A stretch of 37,224 nt of DNA from Bremia lactucae (taxonomy: Eukaryota > Oomycota > Peronosporomycetes > Peronosporales > Peronosporaceae): the NCBI RefSeq assembly GCF_004359215.1, contig NC_090614.1:1174079-1211302 (forward strand), in the 5' to 3' direction. Within the stretch, counting starts at the first letter, position 1. Every line of letters begins with the position of its first letter. The position numbers and the translations under genes were made by a program. This document shows, one piece after another, positions 28,916-37,224 of this stretch. The notes under the pieces are model-generated. The model was not told the origin of the DNA, did not search any database, and saw nothing but the letters and a program-made list of their open reading frames with translations.

Positions 28916-31196
28916 TTACATCATTTCTTCATCTTCCTCACTGTCTTCGACTTCGAAAGTCATGGCATCCACTTGATTCGTAAGGTCTTGTACTCCCGTG
29001 AGTTTCTCCAAGTACGCAGTTGTATTGCATGCATGACTAAGCAATTCCATGGCATTGGTTTCATACGCTTGAACCACTAGACGACTGCAGGCAATGCACT
29101 GTGCAAACGCTTCCCCAGTGATGCTGATATGATGAAACGCATTTAAAAACCCACGAAGTTGATGTGGGATAAATGCCATGGGTGCCATGGGTTCGTTGGG
29201 TTTCATTGCATTGACGTATTTGCCTTCGGGGGCATGCAAGACCGCAACAACAAGTTCGACGGCCAAGGCCGCTGCTATGGGAGCAAGTCCAGGACGTGTG
29301 ACCGTGCACATTTGATCCAAGGTACGATCTGTGAGCGAATCCCGTGGACTGACGATATCATTGCAAAAATAGCACCCAAGAGCGATTTGATTCAAGTCGG
29401 TATACACACCATGACGCATTACGACGTATGAATCAAAGCCAAGCGCGGTATTGACAACCAAGGTCTTTGTCGAAGCTGCAATAACCGTTGGAAGCCATCG
29501 ACTTTCACGGGAATCCGTGCCTAGAAACACAATATCGTGCATCGTTATAAGGTCTTGTAATGTCTTGAGTGTCGTGGTCATGTCGGGGAGATTGGTACTG
29601 GCATGGCCAGCCATGGGAATCGTCAAGACGACGCCGTGGGCTTTAACAAGGGGATAGATGCGTTGTAAAGCATTGGCCGCACAAATTGCTTTGGGTTTTC
29701 CAATGTCTTGAAACTCAAAAAGTGGTTGACGAATGGGATTTGAGTAACTTACCATGGATTGATCCACGAGTGTAATATGTCGAAACCCCCATGAAAGAAG
29801 ACTTCGTGCCGTATAACAGCCCAAGGTCCCCGCCCCTAGAAGCAAACATTTGGTTTGTGCAAGAATACTCAAGTTTAACGACGGTACTTGACGCCACCGC
29901 ATGAGTTTCAAATTTAAATCCACCGATGTTTCCATCAATCGAATGGGATCCAGAAAACGTTGTAATTGCATTTCACGGGGTCCCAATTGACCGCGTGGAT
30001 TGCTTTCCCACCCCACGATTTTTACACTTTCTCGGGATCGATTGTTTGCCATAAACGAGTTGGTACTTTGAACTTGAAAAACAAGCGACTTGGTCCATTC
30101 AAAGTCTTGAGGAATCGTCTTGAAAGGAGGCATGTGTTCACGAAACGAAAGGATTTGTAACGGATGTGAAAGATCGAGATTGGTATGTGCCGTAAGATAC
30201 GCGAGGTAATTACGAAGTGGCCAGCCTGGATTTGTTGTTAATGGACATGGATCAATAAAACCAAAGAATGTGTTGAGATGTGTTGTCGAAGTATCGTGAG
30301 GTGTCCATGTCTTGACAGGAACGACGTGGATCGTACTGGATTGAGGAGATTGTACGTGGCGTTCGACAATGAAAAACGATGGAAACGAGGTGGTATGGAC
30401 TTGTGTTTCCTCGTTGTATTCCCGTAGATTCAAGAGGTGTTGTAATATGGTTCCTTGTTCCGTTTTAGAGAAGACCGAGGTGACTGGAAGAGCGGGGAGG
30501 TGATACTGAAAGGAGGTAATCGGGGACAAGGCAGGAAAGCCAAACCAGTATACAAACGAATGGTTCTTGAGATCGGCAAAGGTTAAGAGCACAAAATGAT
30601 TGAGATACTCAATGGAAAGATCCGTTGTATGAAGCACGAGATTGAGAATACGAGCACCAGCGTCGTTGAGGATCTTGGTCTTGTCAAGCTTTTTAAACGC
30701 CTATAGAGTTGAACGTGAATGTCTCGAAATAGTAGCGATACATACAATGTGTATACAGACATTCCGTACCTCGAGTGTATTGGTATTATAAAGCAATCCA
30801 GGCGCGTGCCACTCGTACCGAGCACGGTCCAAATCACTTGGTTTCAATGCGTTATTTGGTTTTAGATAGGACTTTTCATGGATGTTTTTCGAGTAAAGTA
30901 TGTACCTGTGATTTTCAAAAGGTGTTTCTGCTTGACGAAACGAACTCTTGTCGATTGTAAAGCGGGCAGGGACATCCACGGACCTTCCTGGTGTGAAATA
31001 ACCTGTGATTTTCTACAGCATCGATTTAAGAAGCTTAGAGCGAGATTGGTAGTGCGTATGTCGCACAAAGTACCTGTGCTTGGTCATCAAGTTGAAACTT
31101 ATCAAGCTTTAATGACGCGAGTGTTTGCCAAAAGGACACATCGGGCGCGCTGTTCCAAGGCTGGAACTTGAGCATTTGCCACTTCGTGTCGGTCAT
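28916..31196 (-). CDS. ATG7: Autophagy E1-like enzyme ATG7
   Basis: The model is complement(join(28916..30700, 30770..31012, 31074..31196)), 716 residues (human 703). ATG7 activates ATG8 and ATG12 with ATP and passes them to the E2 enzymes ATG3 and ATG10. The N-terminal domain starts at ATG 31196 with LKFQPWNSAPDVSFWQTLAS, continues over the first intron as KITGYFTPG, and has GLLYNTNTLE at the end of exon 2. HFVLLTFADLKNHSFVYWFG and FPAL follow in exon 3. The E1 fold has the nucleotide-binding LLLGAGTLGCYTARSLLSWG, then DIGKPKA, CYFCND and the catalytic Cys in QMCTVTRPGLAPIAAALAVE (about residue 587). The tail EVEDSEEDEEMM resembles the acidic ATG8-binding tail of the family. Exon 2 might hide one more short intron between about 30915 and 30800. 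The gene is complete. Confidence 0.93.
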
Positions 31197-31329
31197 ATTT
31201 TGTATCAATTTGTGAAATGTTGCAGCAGGAGCAACTTAAGATGCTGTGCCAGTTTATTTTGGGACAAGTATTCGAAAGATTCTCGAGCAAAAATTGTAAG
31301 TTGGGGTAATCAAGTCCTCATTTTGCAAA
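31197..31329. promoter_or_regulatory. Bidirectional promoter between ATG7 and the unnamed plus-strand gene
   Basis: 133 bp separate the ATG7 start codon (31196, minus) from the ATG at 31330 (plus). The stretch has no better start or ORF, and it must hold both promoters or share one. No TATA box is obvious. Confidence 0.45.
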
Positions 31330-32633
31330 ATGCAAGAGAGTCCCAACATGACGCCAGTTGCTAAAGTAATAGATGAAGCTCAAGATCAGAATAGTGATTT
31401 ATTTCATGTCGCTGTTATTAATGACGACAGGAGTTTTTTACGATTGATGATGACTTCTCTACCACTGGAGACGTTAGCTGAGGAACTATTAGGATTAAAT
31501 TCGAATGGAGTGGCGGCCTTTCAGCTTGCCAAAACGATTGCGCCGTCTTTGGCTGCTGAGATCGAGACGTTTTTACTATCGCGCGGAGTTGTGTTGCTTG
31601 ATGAGAATCGCCAAAGGTTTGTCATTGCAAATTGTTTACCACGACAAACGAGTTTAAGCGTGGGCAACCCACACCTTACGCGAGTCGAAGTTAATCCGAG
31701 GCGATACACTCAATGCTCAAACATTGCCCCAACCGTTGGACTCGTACTGCGTGCAAATAACATTAATTACGCTGCTAGTAGAGCCGTGTATGTGCAGCAA
31801 GTGCGTTCTCATGCATTGAACGAGCTAGCGTTTCATCGAGAAAATCTGTTGGCCTTTTTGGAATCGGACACTTTATTCTCTGTTGCATGGAGTGGATCTA
31901 AAATTGCTGACCTTGCAAAAAAAAATAGCTTTCGTCGAACCTTTAAAATATTTGCGGCATGCAAAACTGCAAATCAACAGCTGGCGCCGGGAATGACGGT
32001 GTTGCTCGACCTTGAGGTACGCAGGTTATCCTACGGGGTTACGCGTTGTGGTACACTTGAAGTTGTAACGTGTATACTTTTCCGGTAATTGATGTGACAG
32101 CATCTGTCTCCTCCACCATCTGTTGATGAAAAGTTGTTTATTTTGCGTCTACATCCTTATCCGGGAACGATTGTTACTAAGAAACGTCATTATACTATAA
32201 GTATGTCTGGAACGAAGGTTATCGATGTCGGTTACGATGATGATGACTTTGTAAAAGGATTTCGTCGAGGATGGTACGGTCCTGTCAATTTAATGAAATG
32301 ATAATTGAAGTAACAATTTGAATAAAATTGGCACTCAGGTATAATGATAATCTCTACGTTCGATATGTGGGGGACGCATCGTGCAGTTATCTCTCGGTAG
32401 GCGACGGGAGTAAACAATGCAAGTATAATATTCGCAAAGAGCACGATTTTGGCTATGAGAACACGCGGGTGATGATTGCGCTGCCTGATGAAGGAATTGT
32501 GTTCTGTCGGGGCGTTGGTGATGACAAATCCAATCCGGAGATGGCATGTGTGCTGTTTGATGACGAGGGCAATGTTTGTGAGCGTTACGGACATCTAGGG
32601 AAGCTCGGTCGATGGAAAGACATTGTTCAGTAG
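31330..32633 (+). CDS. Unrecognised protein with ankyrin-like N-terminus
   Basis: The model is join(31330..32016, 32101..32273, 32339..32633), 384 residues. Both introns are GT-AG (donors GTACGC and GTACGG), and each removes stops and keeps phase. The first 70 residues have a helix-turn-helix rhythm like ankyrin repeats (DLFHVAVINDDRSFLRLMMT, NSNGVAAFQLAKTIAPSLAA). The middle and C-terminal parts (RLHPYPGTIVTKKRHYTISM, an acidic GYDDDDF, LYVRYVGDASCSYLSVGDG, FGYENTRVMIALPDEGIVFC) match no family I can name. No signal peptide or membrane segment is seen, so it is probably soluble. It is divergent from ATG7 and convergent with MCU (140 bp between stops). The alternative start at 31348 would remove six residues. 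Confidence 0.75.
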
Positions 32634-32773
32634 GTGCTGCGAAAAGCTACGGGGTGTGTGGACCACACGGATAATTGAGCTAGTAATTGTGTATTTTTTA
32701 CGTAATTCAACCAATGTTTTATTTTCCACATCCTTTTGATGTGTGATGGGAATTATCAATACTAATGACGTAC

Positions 32774-34130
32774 TTAGTCGGACACTGGTCGACTCGCCTC
32801 ATGACGTGACACTGTCAAGGACGGTGACGAGTCCAGCAGGTGGAGATACGTGGCTTGTAGAGGTGTATACTTACCAAGCACGACTTCAGTCTGTGCGACT
32901 TGCGCTTTCGCCTTGTGTAGCTCTTCTGTAAGTGCCTTGAACCGCTCTTGATTAAACTTGGCCTTGCTCATCTGCTTCCGAAGCCGTCGCGTGTACACAT
33001 AGTGGTAAATATTTTCATACTCGTACTCCTGATTCGTAATGCTCCACCACGCATATCCAAGAATTGAGACCCCAAAGCCCGTAAAATACGTCACAGGCTC
33101 CATAATATCCCACGAAAAGTGAATAAACGAGAGCCAAAAGTAGAGGCCAAACGCTCCAACTAGTGACGTCGAGAGTCCGTATGCAATCCGATTTGCTTGC
33201 TGCTTCGCCGTGGCCTCCAATTCTCGAGAAAGATTCACCAAGGCCACATGTTCCGGCTCCAGTGCTTGGATTTTAGCGAGCAATGCCTCACGCTGGTGCT
33301 GGAAGAGCTGCGACGATAGTGGCACGAGTCCAATAGATTTTAAATACACATCGAGAATACTACGTGGCTGCAGAAACACGGAATGCCGTAAATCTTCATC
33401 GTCGGACTTGCCAAAGTAAAAGACAATACCAGACTGATGGAATGCCTGCAGTACCTCTGGTGCTTGTTTCTTTGGAATGCCTCTTTCAATACACAACGTT
33501 ATAAAATCAGGATACGAAAGTTTCCACTTGCCAAGTCGTTCTAAATCACTACGCAACATGATAATCGCTGCTTTCTGAGCTACGGAACGCACATCGAGCC
33601 CGCCATCTTCGGTTAAACTTTGATAGGCGCTGCCCGTAAACACGGGCGCTCTTACTGGTAGCACTTGGTCGTTCAGCAATAGCTCGAAATCATCGATAAG
33701 GACCTTCTCTAGGGTATCTTCTGGCTGAAATTCAATGCCGCGAGTCGAGCGGATGGCTACACTTTGCACGGAATCATCCTCGGCTTCAATTTGAGCAACG
33801 ATATCTGCAACTGTGGTCTCTAGTTTTAAAATTGTTACAAATTATACATCGAAGCTGAGTTATGATTGGAAAAGGGATAGTATAGAATGGTACGATTAAT
33901 AAAAATATACCTGGAGGAATGCTAAAGACACGCTCCTCGTCAAACCCATTAAGAGGTAGGGGGATTGCCAGCGTACACGTTCCGTCATGATACTTTAGTT
34001 CAATCGCACGAGGCTTTGCGAAATGTAACGGAGTTGTGGAGATACTGCGCGATAATCGATACATTATCGAGGGCAGGCGACCGGACGAGACGAGGCGATA
34101 AGAGGTCACGCTGCCGAGGAGGCGTCGCAT
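32774..34130 (-). CDS. Mitochondrial calcium uniporter pore subunit (MCU)
   Basis: The model is complement(join(32774..32811, 32875..33804, 33911..34130)), 395 residues. MCU forms the calcium channel of the inner mitochondrial membrane. The N-terminus is a basic presequence (MRRLLGSVTSYRLVSSGRLP, then MYRLSRSISTTPLHF). The first intron joins SIPP to DIVAQIEAEDDSVQSVAI, matching the start of the matrix domain. A coiled coil leads to the first membrane helix (YGLSTSLVGAFGLYFWLSFI), the selectivity-filter motif WDIMEPVTYF (Trp about 305), and the second helix (GFGVSILGYAWWSIT), then a second coiled coil. An extra segment (about 165-230: YPDFITLCIERGIPKKQAPE, FHQSGIVFYFG) resembles that of plant-type MCU proteins. 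The last intron is 63 nt, in frame and without a stop, so it may be retained (416 residues). Confidence 0.93.
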
Positions 34131-34301
34131 GTTTTTCGTTAAGATTTTCACCGGTTTAGTGGCGGTAAAGTTATCAGAATTTCAATTCTAAACAGGAATT
34201 GACTTTGTACTTTTTGAGAAATAGTCCGAAGCGAGCCTTCTTCTACATTTCAACTTTTTCGAATGCTATCCAAGAAAGTATTCACATTTTTATTACTTTA
34301 A

Positions 34302-34683
34302 TTACAATATATACAGCAAGCAATCACCAAATTTTAGAGTGGCACGTGTCGGATGGTAAATTAAAGCAACACCGCCGGAATCTTCGCTGTCGACTAAGTG
34401 CCAAGTTCTGCGTTCAGTTAACGCTTCCTTTTGCAAAATAGCTTTAAATGACGTTGCCGCACTGGGGGTGACGAGCATACGTAGATCGACGTCGTGAGGG
34501 ACGGATAAAGTTCCGAGGCGGCCCTCGAGTGAGGCTGACTGGCGCAACGTAGACTACTTTAGTCTTTGCTTTTGGGGGAATACGCTGAAGGTACGCATCC
34601 TGTCTACCTTGGTTATCGGCATTAATGCAGCACGACGCGCAGCAGGCACCGCAAACGAAGCAAAGAACATCGTTGAGGCACAT
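34302..34683 (-). CDS. Possible Cys-rich small protein gene, frameshifted
   Basis: The ATG at 34683 opens MCLNDVLCFVCGACCASCC, then INADNQGRQDAYLQRIPPKA and KTKVVYVAP. From about 34545 a different frame reads more like protein (RQSASLEGRLGTLSVPHDVD, then SFKAILQKEALTERRTWHLV) and runs to a stop at 34302. One base lost or gained, or an intron I cannot place, would join them into a protein of about 125 residues. No family is recognised; the CC-x2-C-type cluster suggests metal binding or a palmitoylated membrane anchor. It is head-to-tail with MCU, 171 bp upstream of its start. Confidence 0.35.
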
Positions 34684-35230
34684 GTTCGTAATTTTCGTTG
34701 TGTTAAAATAAAAATTGAAAGTAAGCGCAAGTGTTCATTTCACGTCATTCATCTCCGTGTCCAACGCTTTTCAAAATAATCTGACGCCAATCGCGTTATC
34801 GACGACATTTGTCCGGATACAGTGGCCTGATTCCGCCCATATGCCGTGAAAAGCCACTGGCCTTAAAAAAGGATGCAAGCAATGATTACGTCAACACTGG
34901 CAATGAAGAATCGTTTGAAATAAATCATACACGTCTCATGATTTTCCGTGCAATTATAGCCAGTGCAAAAAACGACGCAATGCTACACCTGTTCTTGAAG
35001 AATGTTCAAACAAATTTATACTCAAACTGCTCGGAAATCGTTTACTAGATTATCGCCTTAAATAAGGGTAATATTCAATGTTAGCGAGGTACTTAAACGC
35101 TTAAAAATGAAGCTCCTGAATAGCTAAGCGTGCGCTCTAACCGGTGACACATTTTAGACCCATACATTGACACGTTGTAGTACCGATCGCTAATAATCGA
35201 CCCATACCTGCATAGGTTTGAAGCGTTATG
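34684..35230. other. Intergenic stretch without a supported gene
   Basis: A 79-residue open stretch (34809-35048) lacks a good ATG start and resembles no family. The remainder is AT-rich and leads into LTR-B sequence at 35231. I see no RNA gene or clear repeat here. Confidence 0.4.
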
Positions 35231-35804
35231 TGTAACGGGGTGTATCGTTATCACTTACAGGATGTTAATTATTATTGTAACAAGGCACTACTATCTTGTA
35301 CTGCTTCAGTATGAAGTCCACTTCGCACTGCCTCAGTGCGAGTGGTGCCTCACTTCATCACGTACACTAGTACGTGCAGAGGAAGACTCTCTTTAAAACA
35401 CTTGCTTTCAAGAGGGTTAATTAAAAATTATATTAATATAATTAAGACTTCTGTTTCTATCTGCTTAATACTAACTTAATTATAAACTAATACAAAACAT
35501 GTAAAAAAAGTCTAATCTGTCTTTCGCTTTGCGCGCGTCCAGCGGTGACTGGACAGCGGAAAAGGTAGAATAAATGGTCTATATCTACCAATAAATAAGA
35601 TTTTAGAATATTACTACTTAAGTAATATTCTCCTGACATTATCTACCTTTTAGATAATATATTAATTTACAACCTGTAAGTGTTGATTTCATGTAACGAT
35701 ACACCCCGTTACAAATATACTATCTAAAAGGTAGAGAATATTTGAGGAATATTACTTTACGTAGTAATATTCGACAAGCTTATCCATTGGTAGATATAAG
35801 ATAT
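35231..35804. repeat. LTR-B inserted into an inverted LTR-B (nested pair)
   Basis: 35231-35275 is the end of LTR-B in minus orientation (TGTAACGGGGTGTATCGTTA...). 35276-35713 is a whole plus-orientation LTR-B (TGTAACAAGGCACT...CCCCGTTACA, 438 bp). From 35714 the minus-orientation copy resumes (ACTATCTAAAAGGTAGAGAA, CCATTGGTAGATATA) to about 35800. The flanks of the inner copy, ATTAT and AATAT, could be a 5-bp target duplication with one change. Confidence 0.75.
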
Positions 35805-35918
35805 CATATCTATGGTCCTACGAGCCATCCCTTGAGCAATAAACCTATAAGTTTTATAGAACTAAGTTACTCTTATAGGTTTATTGCTCAACGGATGGCT
35901 CGTAGGACCATAGATATG
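35805..35918. repeat. 114-nt near-perfect hairpin
   Basis: The left arm 35805-35851 and right arm 35872-35918 are reverse complements at 46 of 47 positions, with a 20-nt loop (35852-35871). The loop and part of the arm (CTTGAGCAATAAACC, AGAACTAAGTTACT) resemble a weaker stem-loop region in LTR-A (CTTGAGTTGATAAACC, GGAACTAAGTGACT). It sits exactly between LTR-B and the truncated end of gypsy element 4. Confidence 0.85.
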
Positions 35919-37224
35919 AAGGATCATCAGTTTGAGACCTGTGTCATGAGGCACATCTATTCTCAAGGGATCACAAGGTGAGAGCTAATATCATAACAGG
36001 CGATCGCTACAGCTAAAGCGATTTAGCTTAGCTTTTAGGTGCGACGAAAGGGTTACCTTTCGTCCACCAAAGTGATCCAACAGCAGGCGACAATGATCGT
36101 CCTGACTGTAGCTCTTTCTTATCTCAGAGGCCAATGAGCTCGACTGACACATGGTATACTCTCATGGCTGCCAACATTGACGGCTGAAATTGTGCTTTAG
36201 CGCTAGAAACACCTCCTGGTGTCTTACCTCGAAGTCTGGTCTGCGCGATAAAGCGCCAGCCAAGAAATTCGACTTAACCGGCTTCTTTTCAACATTGAAA
36301 TCAAATTCTGAGAAGAATGTAAGCCATCTTGCCGTTATTGGCGAGAGGTGCGGTGATTTTTTTGCGGTCCGCAGTGATGCGTGGACCGTATAAACCACAA
36401 ATGGTTCGGTGCCCGGTATATGCACACGAAACTTGACAAGAGCATACTTAATTGAAAGTAGCTCTTTGTCACGCACGGGGTAATTCAGTTCCGCGGCTTT
36501 TAGAAGCCAGGATTGATAAAAGTTGACGCGGTCAACACCGTCGTCATCCTTCTGCATGAGCGCGCTGCCGATTGCAAATAACTTGCATCGCAGACGACGC
36601 TTAAGGAATTAACCGCGTGTGGCAATGCCAACACCGGTGCCACAACAAGAGACTCTTCACTGATGTGAACGCATCTTCTTGTTCTTTTAACCAAACCCAT
36701 TATGTATCCTTTTTAAGGAGGTCAGATAATGGTTTAGCTTGCTCCGCATAATCCTTGCTATACTTATGCAAATAATTAGCGAGCCCTAGGAATTGGCGCA
36801 AATCCTTCACATGCCGTGGGATTGGCCATTCCTTTTCTGATCTTACCTTGTCTGGGTCTGCTCGTACACCATGTGTACGAACGATGCAGCCCGGTACAGG
36901 TATATCAGGAACCCCTATGACGCACTTTTGCAAGTTCATATACAATTGGGCGTCCTTTAAAAACTGCAACACAGCGACTAAATGACGCTTATGCGACTCT
37001 ATTGCGCTCAGCCCGTCCTCGGCCCTACTATGCACGAATACATCGTCAAAGTAATGAGGCGCGTAGGCACGGTGCTGACGCATCACGTGAGCCACCACTC
37101 GGTTGAATGTCGCTGGTGCGTTTTTCAAACCTTGGGGCATCACAAGCCACTCCCAAAGCATACCGCTTGGGGTGCTTACTGCCGTTTTGGCTACATCGGA
37201 CTCTCTCATGAGTACCTGATAGTA
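35919..37224 (-). mobile_element. Ty3/gypsy retrotransposon element 4 (minus strand, runs off the window)
   Basis: Reading leftward from the window edge: reverse transcriptase (36700-37209) with TPSGMLWEWLVMPQGLKNAP, the catalytic HYFDDVFVHS and QFLGLANYLHKYSKDYAEQA; RNase H (36162-36557); and the N-terminal part of integrase (about 36150-35919, GRKVTLSSHLKAKLNRFSCS, then IDVPHDTGLKLMIL), which is cut at the hairpin. The RNase H is damaged at key places: YTVHASL where YTDHA is expected and LAGALSRRP where LADALSRRP is expected. Frameshifts lie between the domains. It is a different family from elements 1-3. Confidence 0.88.

Noticed and set aside
30635..30637. ATG7 starting inside exon 3 at a GTG codon
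   Set aside because: Conserved N-terminal ATG7 sequence continues upstream through two more exons to a proper ATG at 31196.
34809..35048. 79-residue plus-strand open stretch
   Set aside because: It has no convincing ATG start, no recognisable motif and no splice partner.
1..37224. tRNA, rRNA or other structured RNA genes
   Set aside because: No tRNA cloverleaf blocks (A/B box with matching acceptor stem) or rRNA sequence were noticed on reading both strands; a covariance-model scan was not possible.

Overview
The window is nuclear DNA of an oomycete, most likely a member of the Peronosporales (Phytophthora or a downy mildew). The evidence is the spliceosomal introns of about 60-130 nt with GTRNGT-type donors, the very close gene spacing, the chromodomain-bearing Ty3/gypsy elements, and the gene set (plant-order molybdenum cofactor fusion gene, eRF1, ATG7, MCU, CD36-like, Vms1/ANKZF1-like). 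Species cannot be read from the sequence alone. All intron/exon models below were built by hand from splice sites and conserved protein blocks.

Layout. (1) 1-8.0 kb is retrotransposon: the 3' half of one Ty3/gypsy element (element 1, with its 3' LTR at about 2448-2979) lies inside the reverse transcriptase of a second (element 2, about 2985-7223). A second LTR family (LTR-B) and a stray integrase fragment follow. (2) 8.1-12.9 kb is a small gene island: a Myb/SANT-like trihelix gene, a six-exon DHHC palmitoyltransferase on the minus strand, and a divergent Vms1/ANKZF1-like ribosome quality-control gene sharing an 85-bp promoter with it. (3) 13-21.4 kb is retrotransposon again: a solo LTR-B, then element 3 (14505-20804), nearly complete in outline but decayed and internally deleted, then another solo LTR-B with a perfect 5-bp target duplication. 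(4) 22.3-34.7 kb is gene-dense: CD36-like receptor, a tiny Cys-rich ORF, CNX1/gephyrin, eRF1, ATG7 (minus), an unrecognised protein (plus), MCU (minus) and a possible Cys-rich gene (minus). (5) 35.2-37.2 kb is repeat: an LTR-B inserted in an inverted LTR-B, a 114-nt near-perfect hairpin, and a fourth gypsy element (minus) running off the right edge.

The genes are mostly housekeeping: translation termination (eRF1) and rescue of stalled ribosomes (Vms1-like), autophagy (ATG7), molybdenum cofactor synthesis (CNX1), mitochondrial calcium uptake (MCU), lipid or scavenger uptake (CD36-like) and protein palmitoylation (DHHC). They do not form a single pathway. The apparent stops in the CNX1, DHHC, MCU and ATG7 genes are all explained by introns, and these genes look intact.

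The least ordinary signals are: antisense reading frames at the 3' ends of the gypsy elements, with a protein motif shared between divergent elements; a sharply bounded, almost identical tract shared by elements 2 and 3; a filler-like LTR fragment flanked by a 12-bp direct repeat; a large hairpin at a transposon junction; and two small Cys-rich ORFs, one interrupted by a single in-frame TGA.
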